From the NCBI RefSeq assembly GCF_036023875.1, contig NZ_CP107931.1, positions 4,712,001 through 4,776,000 of the forward strand: a stretch of DNA of 64,000 nt, read 5' to 3'. This document shows positions 45,790-54,990 of the stretch, piece by piece. The notes beneath the pieces were generated by a model. The model did not search any database and was not told where the DNA came from. It worked only from the letters and a program-made list of their open reading frames with translations. How positions within the stretch are numbered: position 1 is the stretch's first letter; each line of letters begins with the position of its first letter. The position numbers were made by a program, and so were the translations under genes. This DNA comes from Mycobacterium sp. NBC_00419 (lineage in GTDB: Bacteria; Actinomycetota; Actinomycetes; Mycobacteriales; Mycobacteriaceae).

Positions 45790-47256
45790 ATGTCGATTGA
45801 CTCGACCCTCCTGGAGGCTCCCGCGGCCCGGGTGTCGTGGCGCAATGGCTACGCATCCCGGTTGCGCAAGGTGGACGCGGGTGCGGTCACCGGCGCGGTG
45901 TTCGCGGCGCACTGGCTGCGGTTCGACATCGCCGCAGGCTGGGGCGACTCCTTCAAATCGATTGACTACACGGTGCTTTCGGTGTCCCTCGTGGTGGCGT
46001 GGCTGGCGGCGCTGTCGGTGTACCGGACACGGTCGTTGCGGATCATCGGCGAGGGCGCCGAGGAGTACCGGCTGGTGCTGTCGGCGACACTGGCGCTGTT
46101 CGGTGGCATCGCGATCGTGTCGATGGTGTGCAAGCTGGATATCGCGCGCGGCTACCTCGCCATCGCCCTGCCGTTGGGCCTGCTGGCACTGCTCGTCGGT
46201 CGCTGGGTGGTGCGACGTTCCATCGGCAGGGGCCGGCGCAAGCACGGCCTGTACGCGACACCCGTCGTCGCGATGGGCCAGTTGCACGCCGTCCGGGCAC
46301 TTGCTGAATCGATGGCGCGGCAATCCGATTCGGGGTATGTCGTGGTGGGGGTGTGTGTACCCGACACTTCAGGATCGGATCGCGTCGAGATCGCCTCGGT
46401 GGGAGTCGTGCCCGTCTACAGCGGTGACGAGCTGCTGCGCGCGGTGGCCGAGACCGGTGCCGACGCTGTCGCGGTGACCGCCACCGAACGCATGGGCGCC
46501 GGCGGAATTCGCGATCTGTCCTGGCAGTTGGAGAAACACGACGTCGACCTGCTGGTGTCGCCGGGGGTCGTCGACGTGGCAAGTCCGCGGCTGCTGATGC
46601 GACCGGTCGGCGGCCTGCCGTTGATCCACGTCGAGAAACCCCGCTACAACGGGGCCAAGGGCTTTGAGAAGCGGCTGTTCGACATCGTCTTCTCCGTTGC
46701 CGTCCTGCTGTTCTCGCTGCCGCTGACCCTGGTTGTCGCGTTGGCGATCAAGGCCACCAGCTCAGGACCGGTGTTCTACCTGTCCGAGCGGATCGGCATG
46801 GACGGTAAGCCGTTTCGGATGATCAAGTTCCGGACCATGGTCAACGGCGCCGACCAGATGCTTGCCGAACTGGCTGCGCTGAACGAGAGCAACGGTGGGG
46901 TTCTGTTCAAGATTCGCCGCGATCCGCGGGTCACCGCCGTGGGCAGGGTGTTGCGCCGCTACAGCATCGACGAGATCCCGCAGTTCGTGAACGTTCTGCG
47001 CCGGGATATGAGCGTCGTCGGCCCACGACCGCCGCTGGCCAGCGAGGTCGCCGGCTATGACGCGGCAGTACGGCGCCGGCTTCTGGTCCGGCCGGGCATC
47101 ACGGGGCTGTGGCAGGTGAGCGGACGCTCGGATCTGCCGTGGGATGTCTCGGTGCAACTGGATATCAGCTACGTCGAGAACTGGTCGTTGATGGCCGATC
47201 TCATGATCGTCGTCAAGACGGTGCGGGCCATGCTGCGCGCCACCGGCGCTTACTGA
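45790..47256 (+). CDS. Polyprenyl-phosphate sugar-1-phosphate transferase (WbaP/CpsE-type priming enzyme)
   Basis: A protein of 488 residues. Four or five N-terminal TM segments and a central CoA-binding-like domain (about 150-270) are followed by the catalytic phosphoglycosyltransferase domain: KRLFDIVFSVAVLLFSLPL (re-entrant helix), GPVFYLSERIGMDGKPF, MIKFRTM, VLRRYSIDEIPQFVNVLRRDMSVVGPRPPL and RPGITGLWQVSGRS. It puts the first sugar phosphate on the lipid carrier and so starts repeat-unit synthesis. The ATG at 45790 was chosen; ribosome site is weak. Transcribed on its own, from an AT-rich gap; a hairpin terminator follows. Confidence 0.93.
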   Translation: MSIDSTLLEAPAARVSWRNGYASRLRKVDAGAVTGAVFAAHWLRFDIAAGWGDSFKSIDYTVLSVSLVVAWLAALSVYRTRSLRIIGEGAEEYRLVLSATLALFGGIAIVSMVCKLDIARGYLAIALPLGLLALLVGRWVVRRSIGRGRRKHGLYATPVVAMGQLHAVRALAESMARQSDSGYVVVGVCVPDTSGSDRVEIASVGVVPVYSGDELLRAVAETGADAVAVTATERMGAGGIRDLSWQLEKHDVDLLVSPGVVDVASPRLLMRPVGGLPLIHVEKPRYNGAKGFEKRLFDIVFSVAVLLFSLPLTLVVALAIKATSSGPVFYLSERIGMDGKPFRMIKFRTMVNGADQMLAELAALNESNGGVLFKIRRDPRVTAVGRVLRRYSIDEIPQFVNVLRRDMSVVGPRPPLASEVAGYDAAVRRRLLVRPGITGLWQVSGRSDLPWDVSVQLDISYVENWSLMADLMIVVKTVRAMLRATGAY

Positions 47257-47290
47257 ACGACGACCTGACAACACGACCCGGACAGCAGAA

Positions 47291-47337
47291 GGCCGGCTGA
47301 GGCGACGCGAAGGAGAAACGCGCCGCCGCAGCCGGCC
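47291..47337. terminator. Strong hairpin between the priming enzyme and the MPT70-like gene
   Basis: GGCCGGCTG, GGCG and CGCG (47291-47309, with single unpaired A bases) pair with CGCG, CGCC and CAGCCGGCC (47319-47337) around a purine-rich 9-base loop, giving 17 pairs. It sits between converging genes and has no T run, so it may work in both directions. Confidence 0.75.
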
Positions 47338-47355
47338 GGTCTGGTGATGCTGTGC

Positions 47356-47961
47356 CTAGTTGGCCGGGGGCAGCAGCACCGAGTCGATCAGGTACACCGT
47401 GGCGTTGGCGGTCTTGACGCCACCGCAGACCACGTTGGCACCGTTGACCGTCAGGTGATTTCCGGACCCGGCGACCGTCAGATCAGCACCCTGGACCGTC
47501 TTGTGGGTGCCGACGACTGCGGCCGGAGCGGCCTGGCCGGGGACCACGTGGTAGGTCAGGATCGAGGTCAGCAGATTCGAATCCGTCTTCAGCGTCTCGA
47601 TGGTCGCCGGATCGAGCTTGGCGAACGCCGCGTCAGTCGGGGCGAACACGGTGAACTGGCCACCGTTGAGCGTGTCCACCAGGTTGACGTTCGGGTTGAG
47701 CTTGCCCGACACCGCTGCGGTCAGTGTGGTCAGCAGCGGATTGTTCGACGCCGCAACGGCAACCGGCGAGACGGCCATGCCGGCGACCGATCCCGGACCC
47801 GTGGGTACCTGCTCCGCGTAGGCCGCGCAGCCGGGGCCCACCAAGTTCGCACCCGGGTCATCTGCGGCGGCCATCGGGGACACCGCCACCGACAGTCCGA
47901 GAACTGCGGCCGCGGTGAGGCCGGCCATGGCACTTGCCTTCGTGTACTTCGTGATCGACAT
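47356..47961 (-). CDS. mpt70: Secreted fasciclin-domain protein, MPT70-like
   Basis: A protein of 201 residues with a signal peptide ending AAAD (about residue 33) and no lipobox. One FAS1 domain follows: the N-terminal [22 protein letters not shown], then [40 protein letters not shown] and [12 protein letters not shown]. The Cys pair (PGC and VVC) is that of MPT70/MPT83. In M. tuberculosis these are SigK-controlled secreted antigens. Downstream of the lipoprotein paralogue in the same direction, with a 102-base gap holding a hairpin; GAAAGGA precedes the ATG. Confidence 0.93.
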   Translation of the reverse strand: MSITKYTKASAMAGLTAAAVLGLSVAVSPMAAADDPGANLVGPGCAAYAEQVPTGPGSVAGMAVSPVAVAASNNPLLTTLTAAVSGKLNPNVNLVDTLNGGQFTVFAPTDAAFAKLDPATIETLKTDSNLLTSILTYHVVPGQAAPAAVVGTHKTVQGADLTVAGSGNHLTVNGANVVCGGVKTANATVYLIDSVLLPPAN

Positions 47962-48000
47962 TCGTCGTTCCTTTCGTGTTGTCGTACTGCGGTTGGGGGA

Positions 48001-48051
48001 GCCGGCGCGGGATCGCCGAAGTTGCCGGGGGACGGCGATCCCGCAGCCGGC
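48001..48051 (-). promoter_or_regulatory. Intercistronic hairpin between MPT83-like and MPT70-like genes
   Basis: The 17-base arm at 48001-48017 (GCCGGC, GCGGGATCGCC) pairs with 48034-48051 (GGCGATCCCGC, A, GCCGGC) with one bulged base and a 16-base loop. It may stabilise or partly terminate the upstream transcript and so set different levels of the two proteins, or be the terminator of the first gene. Confidence 0.65.
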
Positions 48052-48063
48052 TCATGTAGGGAG

Positions 48064-48720
48064 TTACTGGGCGGGCGGGGTCAGCACCGTGTCGATGAGG
48101 TAGACCGTGGCGTTGGCCGTCTGGACACCGCCGCACACGACGTTGGCGTCGTTGACCTTCAGCTCGCCACCCGAGCCGGTGACCGTGACGGTCGCGCCTT
48201 GGACGGTCTTGTGCTCGCCGACGACCTGGGCGGGGCTGGCCTGGGCCGGAACCACGTGGTAGGTCAGGATCGAGGTCAGCAGGTCGGAGTCCGTCTTGAG
48301 CTTCTCGATGGTGGCCGGGTCGAGCTTGGCGAACGCATCATCGGTCGGCGCGAACACGGTGAACTGGCCGCTGTCGAGGGTCTGCACCAGGTTGACGTTC
48401 GGGTTGAGTTTGCCCGAGAGCGCCGAGGTCAGGGTCTTGAGCAGCGGGTTGTTGCTCGCCGCCACCGTGACCGGATCCTTGCCCATGCCGGCCACCGAGC
48501 CGGGCCCGGTGGGCACCTGCTCGGCGTAGCTCGCACAACCCGGTCCGACCAGGGTGCCTGCGGGTGCGGCAGCAGCCGAGGTGGTGGTCGTGGTCGTCGC
48601 GGTGGCCGCTGCGGTGGTCGTCGTCGACTCCGCGGTCGTGCTGGTCGACGAGCAGCCCGCGAACAGGACGGCGGCTGCCGTCATGCCGACGGCGGTCAAT
48701 GCGGTCCGGTGAAATCCCAT
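48064..48720 (-). CDS. mpt83: Fasciclin-domain lipoprotein, MPT83-like
   Basis: A protein of 218 residues from the ATG at 48720 (AAGGGAG site). The signal ends in the lipobox LFAGC (Cys about residue 23). A low-complexity Thr/Ala linker (TTTTAAATATTTTTT, about 28-50), a likely O-glycosylation site, leads to one FAS1 domain: [62 protein letters not shown]. The FAS1 part is close to that of the next gene, showing a duplication. DipZ, which separates the pair in M. tuberculosis, is absent here. Confidence 0.93.
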   Translation of the reverse strand: MGFHRTALTAVGMTAAAVLFAGCSSTSTTAESTTTTAAATATTTTTTSAAAAPAGTLVGPGCASYAEQVPTGPGSVAGMGKDPVTVAASNNPLLKTLTSALSGKLNPNVNLVQTLDSGQFTVFAPTDDAFAKLDPATIEKLKTDSDLLTSILTYHVVPAQASPAQVVGEHKTVQGATVTVTGSGGELKVNDANVVCGGVQTANATVYLIDTVLTPPAQ

Positions 48721-48789
48721 GGGTGACTCCCTTGTCATCTCGATGTGTTCAGTCGAAACCGACCTCGTCTTGATCGGCATTACGCAAGG

Positions 48790-48817
48790 GATTCGGTGTG
48801 CACCCCGTCACGGACGG
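48790..48817 (-). promoter_or_regulatory. SigK-like promoter of the MPT83-like gene
   Basis: Read on the minus strand, CCGTCC (48812-48817) and CCGAATC (48790-48796) resemble the CCATCC/CCGAAT elements I recall for M. tuberculosis SigK promoters of mpt83/mpt70. The spacer is about 15 bases, slightly short. It lies 70 bases before the MPT83-like ATG. SigK and RskA genes are outside the window. Confidence 0.45.
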
Positions 48818-48867
48818 GTGCAGCGGGGGTCAGGTCACAAACGCGTCATAGTTCCTGCACACAGCGA

Positions 48868-51327
48868 TCAGCGGCGAAGCAGCGAGACCTGTGCGATCCG
48901 GCCGCGCAGTGCGACCATCGCCTGGGCGAGGCCCACCCCCACCAGGACGGCGGCGATGACCCCGGCCAGCGGGCTGTCGAACCACGGGTAGACCTGGAAG
49001 TGCGTCAGGTAGATGTACAGCGAGGCTTCGGCGACGATCCCGGCCGCAGGTGCCACGACGGCGGGCACGGGCAGAGCCGGCGCCCACACCAGCAGCAGCA
49101 GTCCGGCAGCGACCAGCACGTCGCGGTGGCTGTTGCCGAAATAGCCCGCTACCCCGATGACCACGACGGCGCTCACCGCGACCCGCTGCAGTGTCGTGGT
49201 GGCTTTGGCCGCCGCCCAGCCGGCCGCGAAGAACCAGAACGCCAAGACGGTGAACCAGGCTTCACGGCCCAGCCCGAACCCGGGCAGGTCGTAGCGCAGT
49301 GCCAGGCCGACGGCCAGGAATGCCGCGGCGAACCCGAACGGGTAGCGACGTTCCAGCCGGTCGCTCAACGGCAGCCAGCACACCGCGGCCAGCACCACCA
49401 GGATCCACACCAGGACTTCGACGAACCACAACCGTCCCGCGGTCATGCTGTCGTCGGGACCCAGAACCTTCTGCAGCAGAAGCAGGTTCGTCGGGGCATA
49501 GTCGTCGGTGACCACCAGGGCGACGGCGATCCAGATGATCGACGGCACCGCGATCCAGGCGATGGTGTTGACCAGATGGCCCACCCGGCGGCGCCGTGGT
49601 GGATCAGCGAGGCAGAACCGGGCGAAGTTGTAGCCGGCGACGCCGAGCAGGATGTGCGCGCCGCCCCACAACTTGAAGAGCCCGGCGTGGGACCCGACGA
49701 TCAGCACAATCGCCACCGCGCGCAGCGTGACGCTGGTCTCCAGCGCCGCGGTCCAGCGCGGCCGGTTCGGCGCCTGCAGCCGTTGCAGTTCGCTGATCGA
49801 GCGATCCTGCCAGTTCGGCGGCAGCCGGCCCAGCAGGCGTTCCAACTGGATCGACATGGCGACATAGGACAGGGAGTTGCCGCCGAGGCTCACGAAGCTG
49901 GCCTGCGGCGTGACCGTCTCGACGTCGCAGTGCAGCACCTCGGCGAACAGCAGACGCAGATCGGTGGGCCCGCGCCGACCCGGTTCGCGTGCGATGTCGC
50001 GCAGCGCCGGGTAGTCGGGCTTGCCCGACGGCAGCACCGGCAATTGCTGCAGCGGCACCGCGTGGACGGCCGCCACCGGCAGCCCGGCGGCGGTCGCGGT
50101 GCGCCGCTGCAACTCGGCGGCGTCGACGGGCCCGGCGGCGGCGACCACCAGGCGGCCGTCGGCTTCGGTGCACATCGTCGAGATCCCGGCCTCGTCGACC
50201 ACCGACTCCAGGCGCTGCAAGTCGATGCGAAGGCCGTAGAGCTTGACGAAGCGGCTCAGCCGGCCCACGACCTGATAGAGCCCGTCTCCGAGGTGTCGTG
50301 CCACGTCGCCGGTGTGCAGCGCGTCGAGGGTGGCTCCGGCGGCCAGGTCGGCGGGGCAGTGCGCGTACCCCATCATCACGTTGGGGCCGTGGTAGACCAG
50401 TTCGCCGACGTCCGGCCCGGTCCAGCCGTCCAGCGGTGCCAAGGTGAACGAGCCACCGGGGATCGGGCGACCGATCGCCTCCGGGTGGGTGTCGGCCAGA
50501 TCGGGCGGCAGGTAGGCCATCCGTGCGGTGGCCTCGGTGGCCCCGTACATGACGACGAAGTCGAAACCCCGGCTCTGGCCCAGTTGTGCGTAGCGGCGCA
50601 CCGAGTCCGGGTGCATCCGCCCACCCGCCTGGGTGATGTAGCGCAGGCGGGGCAGCTCGATCGTGTCGAAGCCGATGCGGTCGAGGATGTCGAACGTGTA
50701 GGGGACGCCGGCGAAACTCGTCGCGCCGTGGTGGCGGGCCAGCGTCCAGAACTCCTCGTCGGCCACCGACTGGTCGGTGAGGATCAGCCCCGCACCCCGG
50801 CGCAGATGGCTGTGGATCACCGAAAGGCCGTAGCAGTAGGACATCGGCAATGTCGTTGCTGCCCGGTCGTTCTCGGTGATGTCGAGGTAGTCCGCGATGG
50901 CTTCGGCGTTGGCGACGAGGTTGGCCACCGATAGCCGGACGAGTTTGGGTGAGCCGGTGCTGCCCGACGTGCTCAGCAGCAGGGCGAGGTCCGGGTGCAT
51001 CCGGTGGCGGCTGTGGCGGCGGCGATGACGGATGGACCCACCGGCGTCGATGACGATATCGGGATCGTAGGTGTCCAGGAGGTCGGCGTGGTGTCCTCCC
51101 GGTGAAACCGGAAGGGCGACATGGCCTCCGGCGAGGGTGCCGAGGTAGGCGACCAGTGCGGGCACCGAGTTGCCGACTTCCAGCATGACCAGCTTGCGTT
51201 CGTGGCCCAGTGCGGCGGCGACGGCGCCGGCACGGTCGGCCAGGTCGGCGTAGCTCAGGGTTTCGTCGGCGGTGGCGACGGCCAGGCGGTCGGCGAACGC
51301 TGCCATCAGGTCGATCAGATCACGCAC
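48868..51327 (-). CDS. Adenylation-carrier-membrane acyltransferase fusion protein
   Basis: A protein of 819 residues with a GTG start; an in-frame ATG follows at codon 8. Residues 1-440 form an ANL adenylation domain: P-loop STSGSTGSPK (about 117-126), YGATEATARM, GRLSRFVKLYGLRIDL, and the catalytic Lys in PSGKPDY (about 434). Residues 450-530 form a carrier domain with the phosphopantetheine Ser in LGGNSLSY (about 485). Residues 545-815 hold about nine TM segments of acyltransferase-3 type (RAVAIVLIVGSHAGLF with the active His, LYIYLTHFQVY near the end). It would activate an acid, hold it as thioester and pass it across or within the membrane. It overlaps the FbpC-type gene by 8 bases. Substrate unknown. 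Confidence 0.85.
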   Translation of the reverse strand: MRDLIDLMAAFADRLAVATADETLSYADLADRAGAVAAALGHERKLVMLEVGNSVPALVAYLGTLAGGHVALPVSPGGHHADLLDTYDPDIVIDAGGSIRHRRRHSRHRMHPDLALLLSTSGSTGSPKLVRLSVANLVANAEAIADYLDITENDRAATTLPMSYCYGLSVIHSHLRRGAGLILTDQSVADEEFWTLARHHGATSFAGVPYTFDILDRIGFDTIELPRLRYITQAGGRMHPDSVRRYAQLGQSRGFDFVVMYGATEATARMAYLPPDLADTHPEAIGRPIPGGSFTLAPLDGWTGPDVGELVYHGPNVMMGYAHCPADLAAGATLDALHTGDVARHLGDGLYQVVGRLSRFVKLYGLRIDLQRLESVVDEAGISTMCTEADGRLVVAAAGPVDAAELQRRTATAAGLPVAAVHAVPLQQLPVLPSGKPDYPALRDIAREPGRRGPTDLRLLFAEVLHCDVETVTPQASFVSLGGNSLSYVAMSIQLERLLGRLPPNWQDRSISELQRLQAPNRPRWTAALETSVTLRAVAIVLIVGSHAGLFKLWGGAHILLGVAGYNFARFCLADPPRRRRVGHLVNTIAWIAVPSIIWIAVALVVTDDYAPTNLLLLQKVLGPDDSMTAGRLWFVEVLVWILVVLAAVCWLPLSDRLERRYPFGFAAAFLAVGLALRYDLPGFGLGREAWFTVLAFWFFAAGWAAAKATTTLQRVAVSAVVVIGVAGYFGNSHRDVLVAAGLLLLVWAPALPVPAVVAPAAGIVAEASLYIYLTHFQVYPWFDSPLAGVIAAVLVGVGLAQAMVALRGRIAQVSLLRR

Positions 51328-52375
51328 CGCTGCCCTGCAGGATCACTGGTTGTCCGACGATGTCGATGTTGACCTTCGCGTGCAGTTCGGGACAGCCGAA
51401 GCTGTGCTGGCGCACGGTGAGCGGGTCCGAGGAGCCGGTGGGCTCGATGGTCAGCAGGACGTCGGGCCCCAGGAACTCGGTCGCCACGACGGTGCCGACC
51501 GCAGCGGCCATGGCGTCGGACAGTTCCGTCGCGTACAGCTGTTCGGGCCGCAGCAGAATCGTCACCGCACCGTCCGGATGTCCTTCGGCGGCAAGGGGTC
51601 CCAGTGCGCACTCGGCGACGCCGTCGCGGACGGTGCCGGGCAGCAGCACACAGTCGCCGAGGAACTCGGCGGTGAACCGGTTGGCCGGGTTCAGGTACAA
51701 CTCGCGCGGCGAGCCCACCTGGGTGAAGCGGCCGCCGCGCATCACCGCGACCTGGTCGGCCATGGACAGCGCCTCCTCCTGGTCGTGGGTCACCAGCAGG
51801 GTCGTCACACCGGCCTCGGACAGCGTGTGCGCCACCGCTTTTCGGGTGGTCGACCGCAGCCCGGTGTCCAGTGAGCTGAACGGCTCGTCGAGCAGCATGA
51901 CGGCAGGCTGGCGTGCCAGCGCCCGGGCCAACGCCACCCGCTGCTGTTGTCCGCCGGACAGTTCGCTGGGCCGCCGCGACATCAGGTGGGCGTCGAGCGA
52001 GACCATCTCGAGCAGTGCGGCGACCCGTTCTCGGACCGCCCGATTGCGCAGGCCGCCCTTGAGCCCGTAGGCGACGTTCTGCCCGACCGTCAGGTGGGGG
52101 AACAGAGCGCCGTCCTGTGCCACGTAGCCGACGGCGCGGTGGTGCGGTGCGACACAGCCCTGCGGGCCGGCCACCTCGCGTCCGGCGATCGAGACGGTGC
52201 CCGCGTCGGGCGTCTCGAACCCGGCGATGATCCGCAACAGGGTGGTCTTGCCGCAACCGGACGGGCCGACGACCGCGGTGATGCCGCCCTGCGCGATGTC
52301 GAGGTTCAGGCCGTCCAGAACGGGGTGGTCGAAAGCCTTTGTCAGTGACCGTATCTGGAGCTGGGCTGTCGTCAT
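51320..52375 (-). CDS. fbpC: Iron(III) ABC transporter ATP-binding protein (FbpC type)
   Basis: A protein of 351 residues. Walker A GPSGCGKTT, Q-loop YVAQDGALFPHLTV, signature LSGGQQQRVALARAL, Walker B VMLLDEPFSSLD and H-loop VTHDQEEAL are complete. The C-terminal TOBE-like regulatory domain (about 240-351: VLLPGTVRDGVAEC, ILLRPEQLY, FLGPDVLLTIE) is typical of FbpC/CysA/PotA proteins. The ATG overlaps the permease stop by 4 bases. Together with the permease and the binding lipoprotein it forms a ferric-ion importer. Confidence 0.92.
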   Translation of the reverse strand: MTTAQLQIRSLTKAFDHPVLDGLNLDIAQGGITAVVGPSGCGKTTLLRIIAGFETPDAGTVSIAGREVAGPQGCVAPHHRAVGYVAQDGALFPHLTVGQNVAYGLKGGLRNRAVRERVAALLEMVSLDAHLMSRRPSELSGGQQQRVALARALARQPAVMLLDEPFSSLDTGLRSTTRKAVAHTLSEAGVTTLLVTHDQEEALSMADQVAVMRGGRFTQVGSPRELYLNPANRFTAEFLGDCVLLPGTVRDGVAECALGPLAAEGHPDGAVTILLRPEQLYATELSDAMAAAVGTVVATEFLGPDVLLTIEPTGSSDPLTVRQHSFGCPELHAKVNIDIVGQPVILQGSGA

Positions 52376-53943
52376 ATGGCCGCTACCTTCGAGGACTGCT
52401 GCACCAGCAGCATCGTGACCGGCAGGGCCAGGATCACCATGATCGCGGCGTACGGCGCGGCCGCCGCGTAGTCGAGTTCGCTGGCAAGAGACCAGAACCT
52501 CATGGACAGCGTGCGCGTGCCGGTCGGCGCCAGTAACAGGGTGGCGGTGAGTTCGGTGGCGACGGCGACGAACACCATCGCGGCACCGGATGCCGCAGCC
52601 GGGGCGGTCAGCCGTGCGGTGACGCGGGTGAACGTCGCCGCCGGCGAGGTACCCAGGATCGACGACGCCTCCTCCAGCCCCACCGGCACCTGCGCCAGGC
52701 CGGCCCGCACGCTGACCAGTGCCCGGGGGATGAACATCAGCACGTAGGCGCACAGCAGGAGCGCGACCGTCTGGTAGAGCGGCGCGGCGACGCGGATGGC
52801 CACGGTCACCAGCGCCAGGGCGGTGACGATGCCGGGCAGCGAGCTGGTGACGAAGTTGGCGCCCTCCACGAACCGGGCCAGTGGGCCGCGGGTACGCACC
52901 GCCACCCAGGCCACCGGATAGGCCAGCACGGTGGCCGCCACCGCGCCGGCTGTCGCCAGGACGACGGTCTGGCCGAGGGCGGCACCGATGTCGGCCAGCT
53001 GCCACACCTCGCTGCCGCCGATCCGCAGCCAGCGCACGATCGTCCAGGCGGGCACACCCACCGCGAGCACCGCCACCACGACGAGTGCCGTCAGCGCCAC
53101 CGGCCGCGTCCTGCCCAGCCCGATCACCGCGACCGGCCGCGGGGAGCCCGAGCCGATCCGGGCGAACTGGGCCCGGCCCCGGGCGCCGGCCTCGGCGACC
53201 AGCAGCACCAGACACAGCAGGACCAGCACCCCGGCCAGCATCGAGCCGGCGGCGCCGTCGAAGGTGGCCTGGAACTGTTCGAAGATCGCGGTGGTGAAGG
53301 TGTTGAACCGCAGCATCGCGAACGCGCCGTACTCGGCCAGCAGGTGCACGCTGATGAGCAGTCCGCCGCCGAGGATCGCCAGCCTCAGCTGCGGCAGCAC
53401 CACGCGGCCGAACACGGCAGCCGAACTCGACCCCAGGGAGCGGGCGGACTCTTCCAGCGCCGGGTCGAGTCGCCGCAGGGTCGCCGCGGCCGGCAGATAC
53501 ACGAACGGGAAGTACGACAGCGTCGTCACCACGACCGCGCCGGTGAACCCGTGCAACCCGGGCACCACTGACACCCACGCGTAGGAGTTGACGAACGCCG
53601 GGATGGCCAGCGGTGCCACCAGAACCGGGCGCCACAGCGCCCGGCCCGCGACGTCGGTACGTTCCACGAGCCAGGCCGCGCCGACCCCGATGACCACGCA
53701 CAGCGGAACCGTGACCGCCACCAAACCGATTGTGTTGAGCAGCAATTCGGCCACCCGGGGCCGCAGGATCAGCTCGGCTGCCCGGCCCGGCCCGGTGGTG
53801 ACGAACGCCCACGCCACGTAACCCAGCGGAATGAACGTGACCGCGACAAGGCCCGCGACGGCGGCGGTGATCAGCGGTCCGGGCCGGCGCCGGCTACCGG
53901 ATCGGTCGACCACCGGGCTCGGTGGGGCCTGGATGACGGACAC
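52372..53943 (-). CDS. fbpB: Iron(III) ABC transporter permease (FbpB type, fused double unit)
   Basis: A protein of 523 residues with 12 TM segments in two similar halves, each holding an EAA-type coupling loop: ALEESARSLGSSSAAVFGRVVLPQL in the first, GLEEASSILGTSPAATFTRVTARLTAP in the second. A fused two-unit permease is the FbpB/HitB/ThiP form. GTG start at 53943, directly after the stop of the binding-protein gene. Thiamine or sulfate import is the alternative for this family, but the binding protein and the IdeR box favour iron. Confidence 0.9.
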   Translation of the reverse strand: MSVIQAPPSPVVDRSGSRRRPGPLITAAVAGLVAVTFIPLGYVAWAFVTTGPGRAAELILRPRVAELLLNTIGLVAVTVPLCVVIGVGAAWLVERTDVAGRALWRPVLVAPLAIPAFVNSYAWVSVVPGLHGFTGAVVVTTLSYFPFVYLPAAATLRRLDPALEESARSLGSSSAAVFGRVVLPQLRLAILGGGLLISVHLLAEYGAFAMLRFNTFTTAIFEQFQATFDGAAGSMLAGVLVLLCLVLLVAEAGARGRAQFARIGSGSPRPVAVIGLGRTRPVALTALVVVAVLAVGVPAWTIVRWLRIGGSEVWQLADIGAALGQTVVLATAGAVAATVLAYPVAWVAVRTRGPLARFVEGANFVTSSLPGIVTALALVTVAIRVAAPLYQTVALLLCAYVLMFIPRALVSVRAGLAQVPVGLEEASSILGTSPAATFTRVTARLTAPAAASGAAMVFVAVATELTATLLLAPTGTRTLSMRFWSLASELDYAAAAPYAAIMVILALPVTMLLVQQSSKVAAI

Positions 53944-54969
53944 CTACAACAGGCCCGCCTGCGTCATCAGGTCGGCAACCTGCTTGGGGTCCAGCGCTGA
54001 CGGGTCGACCTTCGGCGGGTCGAGCTGATCCAGCGGCACCAGTGCCGGGTTGGCGGGCACCCCGCTGGCCACCGGGTATTCCATCGACGTGCCGTTCTCC
54101 AGTATCTGCTGGCCCGCCTTGCCGGTGATGAACTCCAGGAAGCGCTGGGCCTTGTCCTGCTTCTTGCTGGATTTCAGCACGCCGGCACCGGAAAGGCTGA
54201 GGAACGCGCCCGGGTCCTGGTTGCCGAAGTAGTGCAGCTTGGTGTTGCCGCTCATCTCTTTGGTCTTGGCCTGGTCGCGATACCAGTAGTAGTGGTAGAT
54301 GATGCCGCCGGCGATCTCGCCGCTGTTGACCGCGCGCAGGGTGGCGATGTTGTCGGAGTAGAGCACCGCGTTGGCCTTCATCCCCGTCAGCCACTGTTCG
54401 GTCACGGCAGGTCCGCGCAGTTCGAGGAGTGCGGCGACGATGGCCTGAAAGTCGGCCTTCGGCGGCGGGGCGCCCCAGCGGCCCTTCCATTGCGGCTTCT
54501 CCAGATCCAGCATCGACGTGGGCAGCTGGTCGGCGGGCAGCTTGGCCGGGTTGTAGACGAACACGGTGCTGCGCGCGGCCACCCCGGTCCACGCGTTGCT
54601 CGCGGGCCGGAACTGGGCGGGGACGCCTGCGATCACCTGCGCGTCCACCGGCGCGAACAGCCCGGCCCGTTCGACGGCGGCCATGGCCGGTGAGTTCTCG
54701 GTGAGAAACACGTCAGCGGGGGAGCCGGAGCCCTCGGCGATCAGCTGGTTGCCGAGTTCGGTGTCACCGCCCTGGCGGTAGGCGACCTTGATGCCGGTCT
54801 CCTTGGTGAAGGCGTCGATCCATTCCTTGGTCAGTGACTCGTGCTGGGCGTTGTAGACCAGCAGCTCGTCGCTGCTGCTGCCGCTCGAGCAGCCGGTGCC
54901 CGCGACGGCCAGCAGGGCGGTGACGGCCAGCGCAGCGGCGACCCGGAGTGTGTTCCAGCACCGATGCAT
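53944..54969 (-). CDS. fbpA: Iron(III)-binding lipoprotein (FbpA type)
   Basis: A protein of 341 residues with a lipoprotein signal (lipobox AGTGC, Cys about residue 27). The class II binding-protein fold begins LLVYNAQHESLTKEWIDAF, then GNQLIAEGSGSPADVFLTENS. The Tyr cluster YHYYWYRDQAK gives the paired Tyr iron ligands of FbpA proteins, and YNAQHE offers a His/Glu. First gene of the operon; a good IdeR box lies 22 bases before the ATG. It would pick up ferric iron outside the membrane and deliver it to FbpBC. Confidence 0.93.
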   Translation of the reverse strand: MHRCWNTLRVAAALAVTALLAVAGTGCSSGSSSDELLVYNAQHESLTKEWIDAFTKETGIKVAYRQGGDTELGNQLIAEGSGSPADVFLTENSPAMAAVERAGLFAPVDAQVIAGVPAQFRPASNAWTGVAARSTVFVYNPAKLPADQLPTSMLDLEKPQWKGRWGAPPPKADFQAIVAALLELRGPAVTEQWLTGMKANAVLYSDNIATLRAVNSGEIAGGIIYHYYWYRDQAKTKEMSGNTKLHYFGNQDPGAFLSLSGAGVLKSSKKQDKAQRFLEFITGKAGQQILENGTSMEYPVASGVPANPALVPLDQLDPPKVDPSALDPKQVADLMTQAGLL

Positions 54970-54990
54970 CCGGCGTCCTTCCTGCGGTCA

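Noticed and set aside
28031..47256. Exopolysaccharide region as a recent mobile insertion
   Set aside because: No integrase, transposase, tRNA or flanking direct repeat was seen, and the genes share the base use of their surroundings; it is accessory but not clearly mobile.
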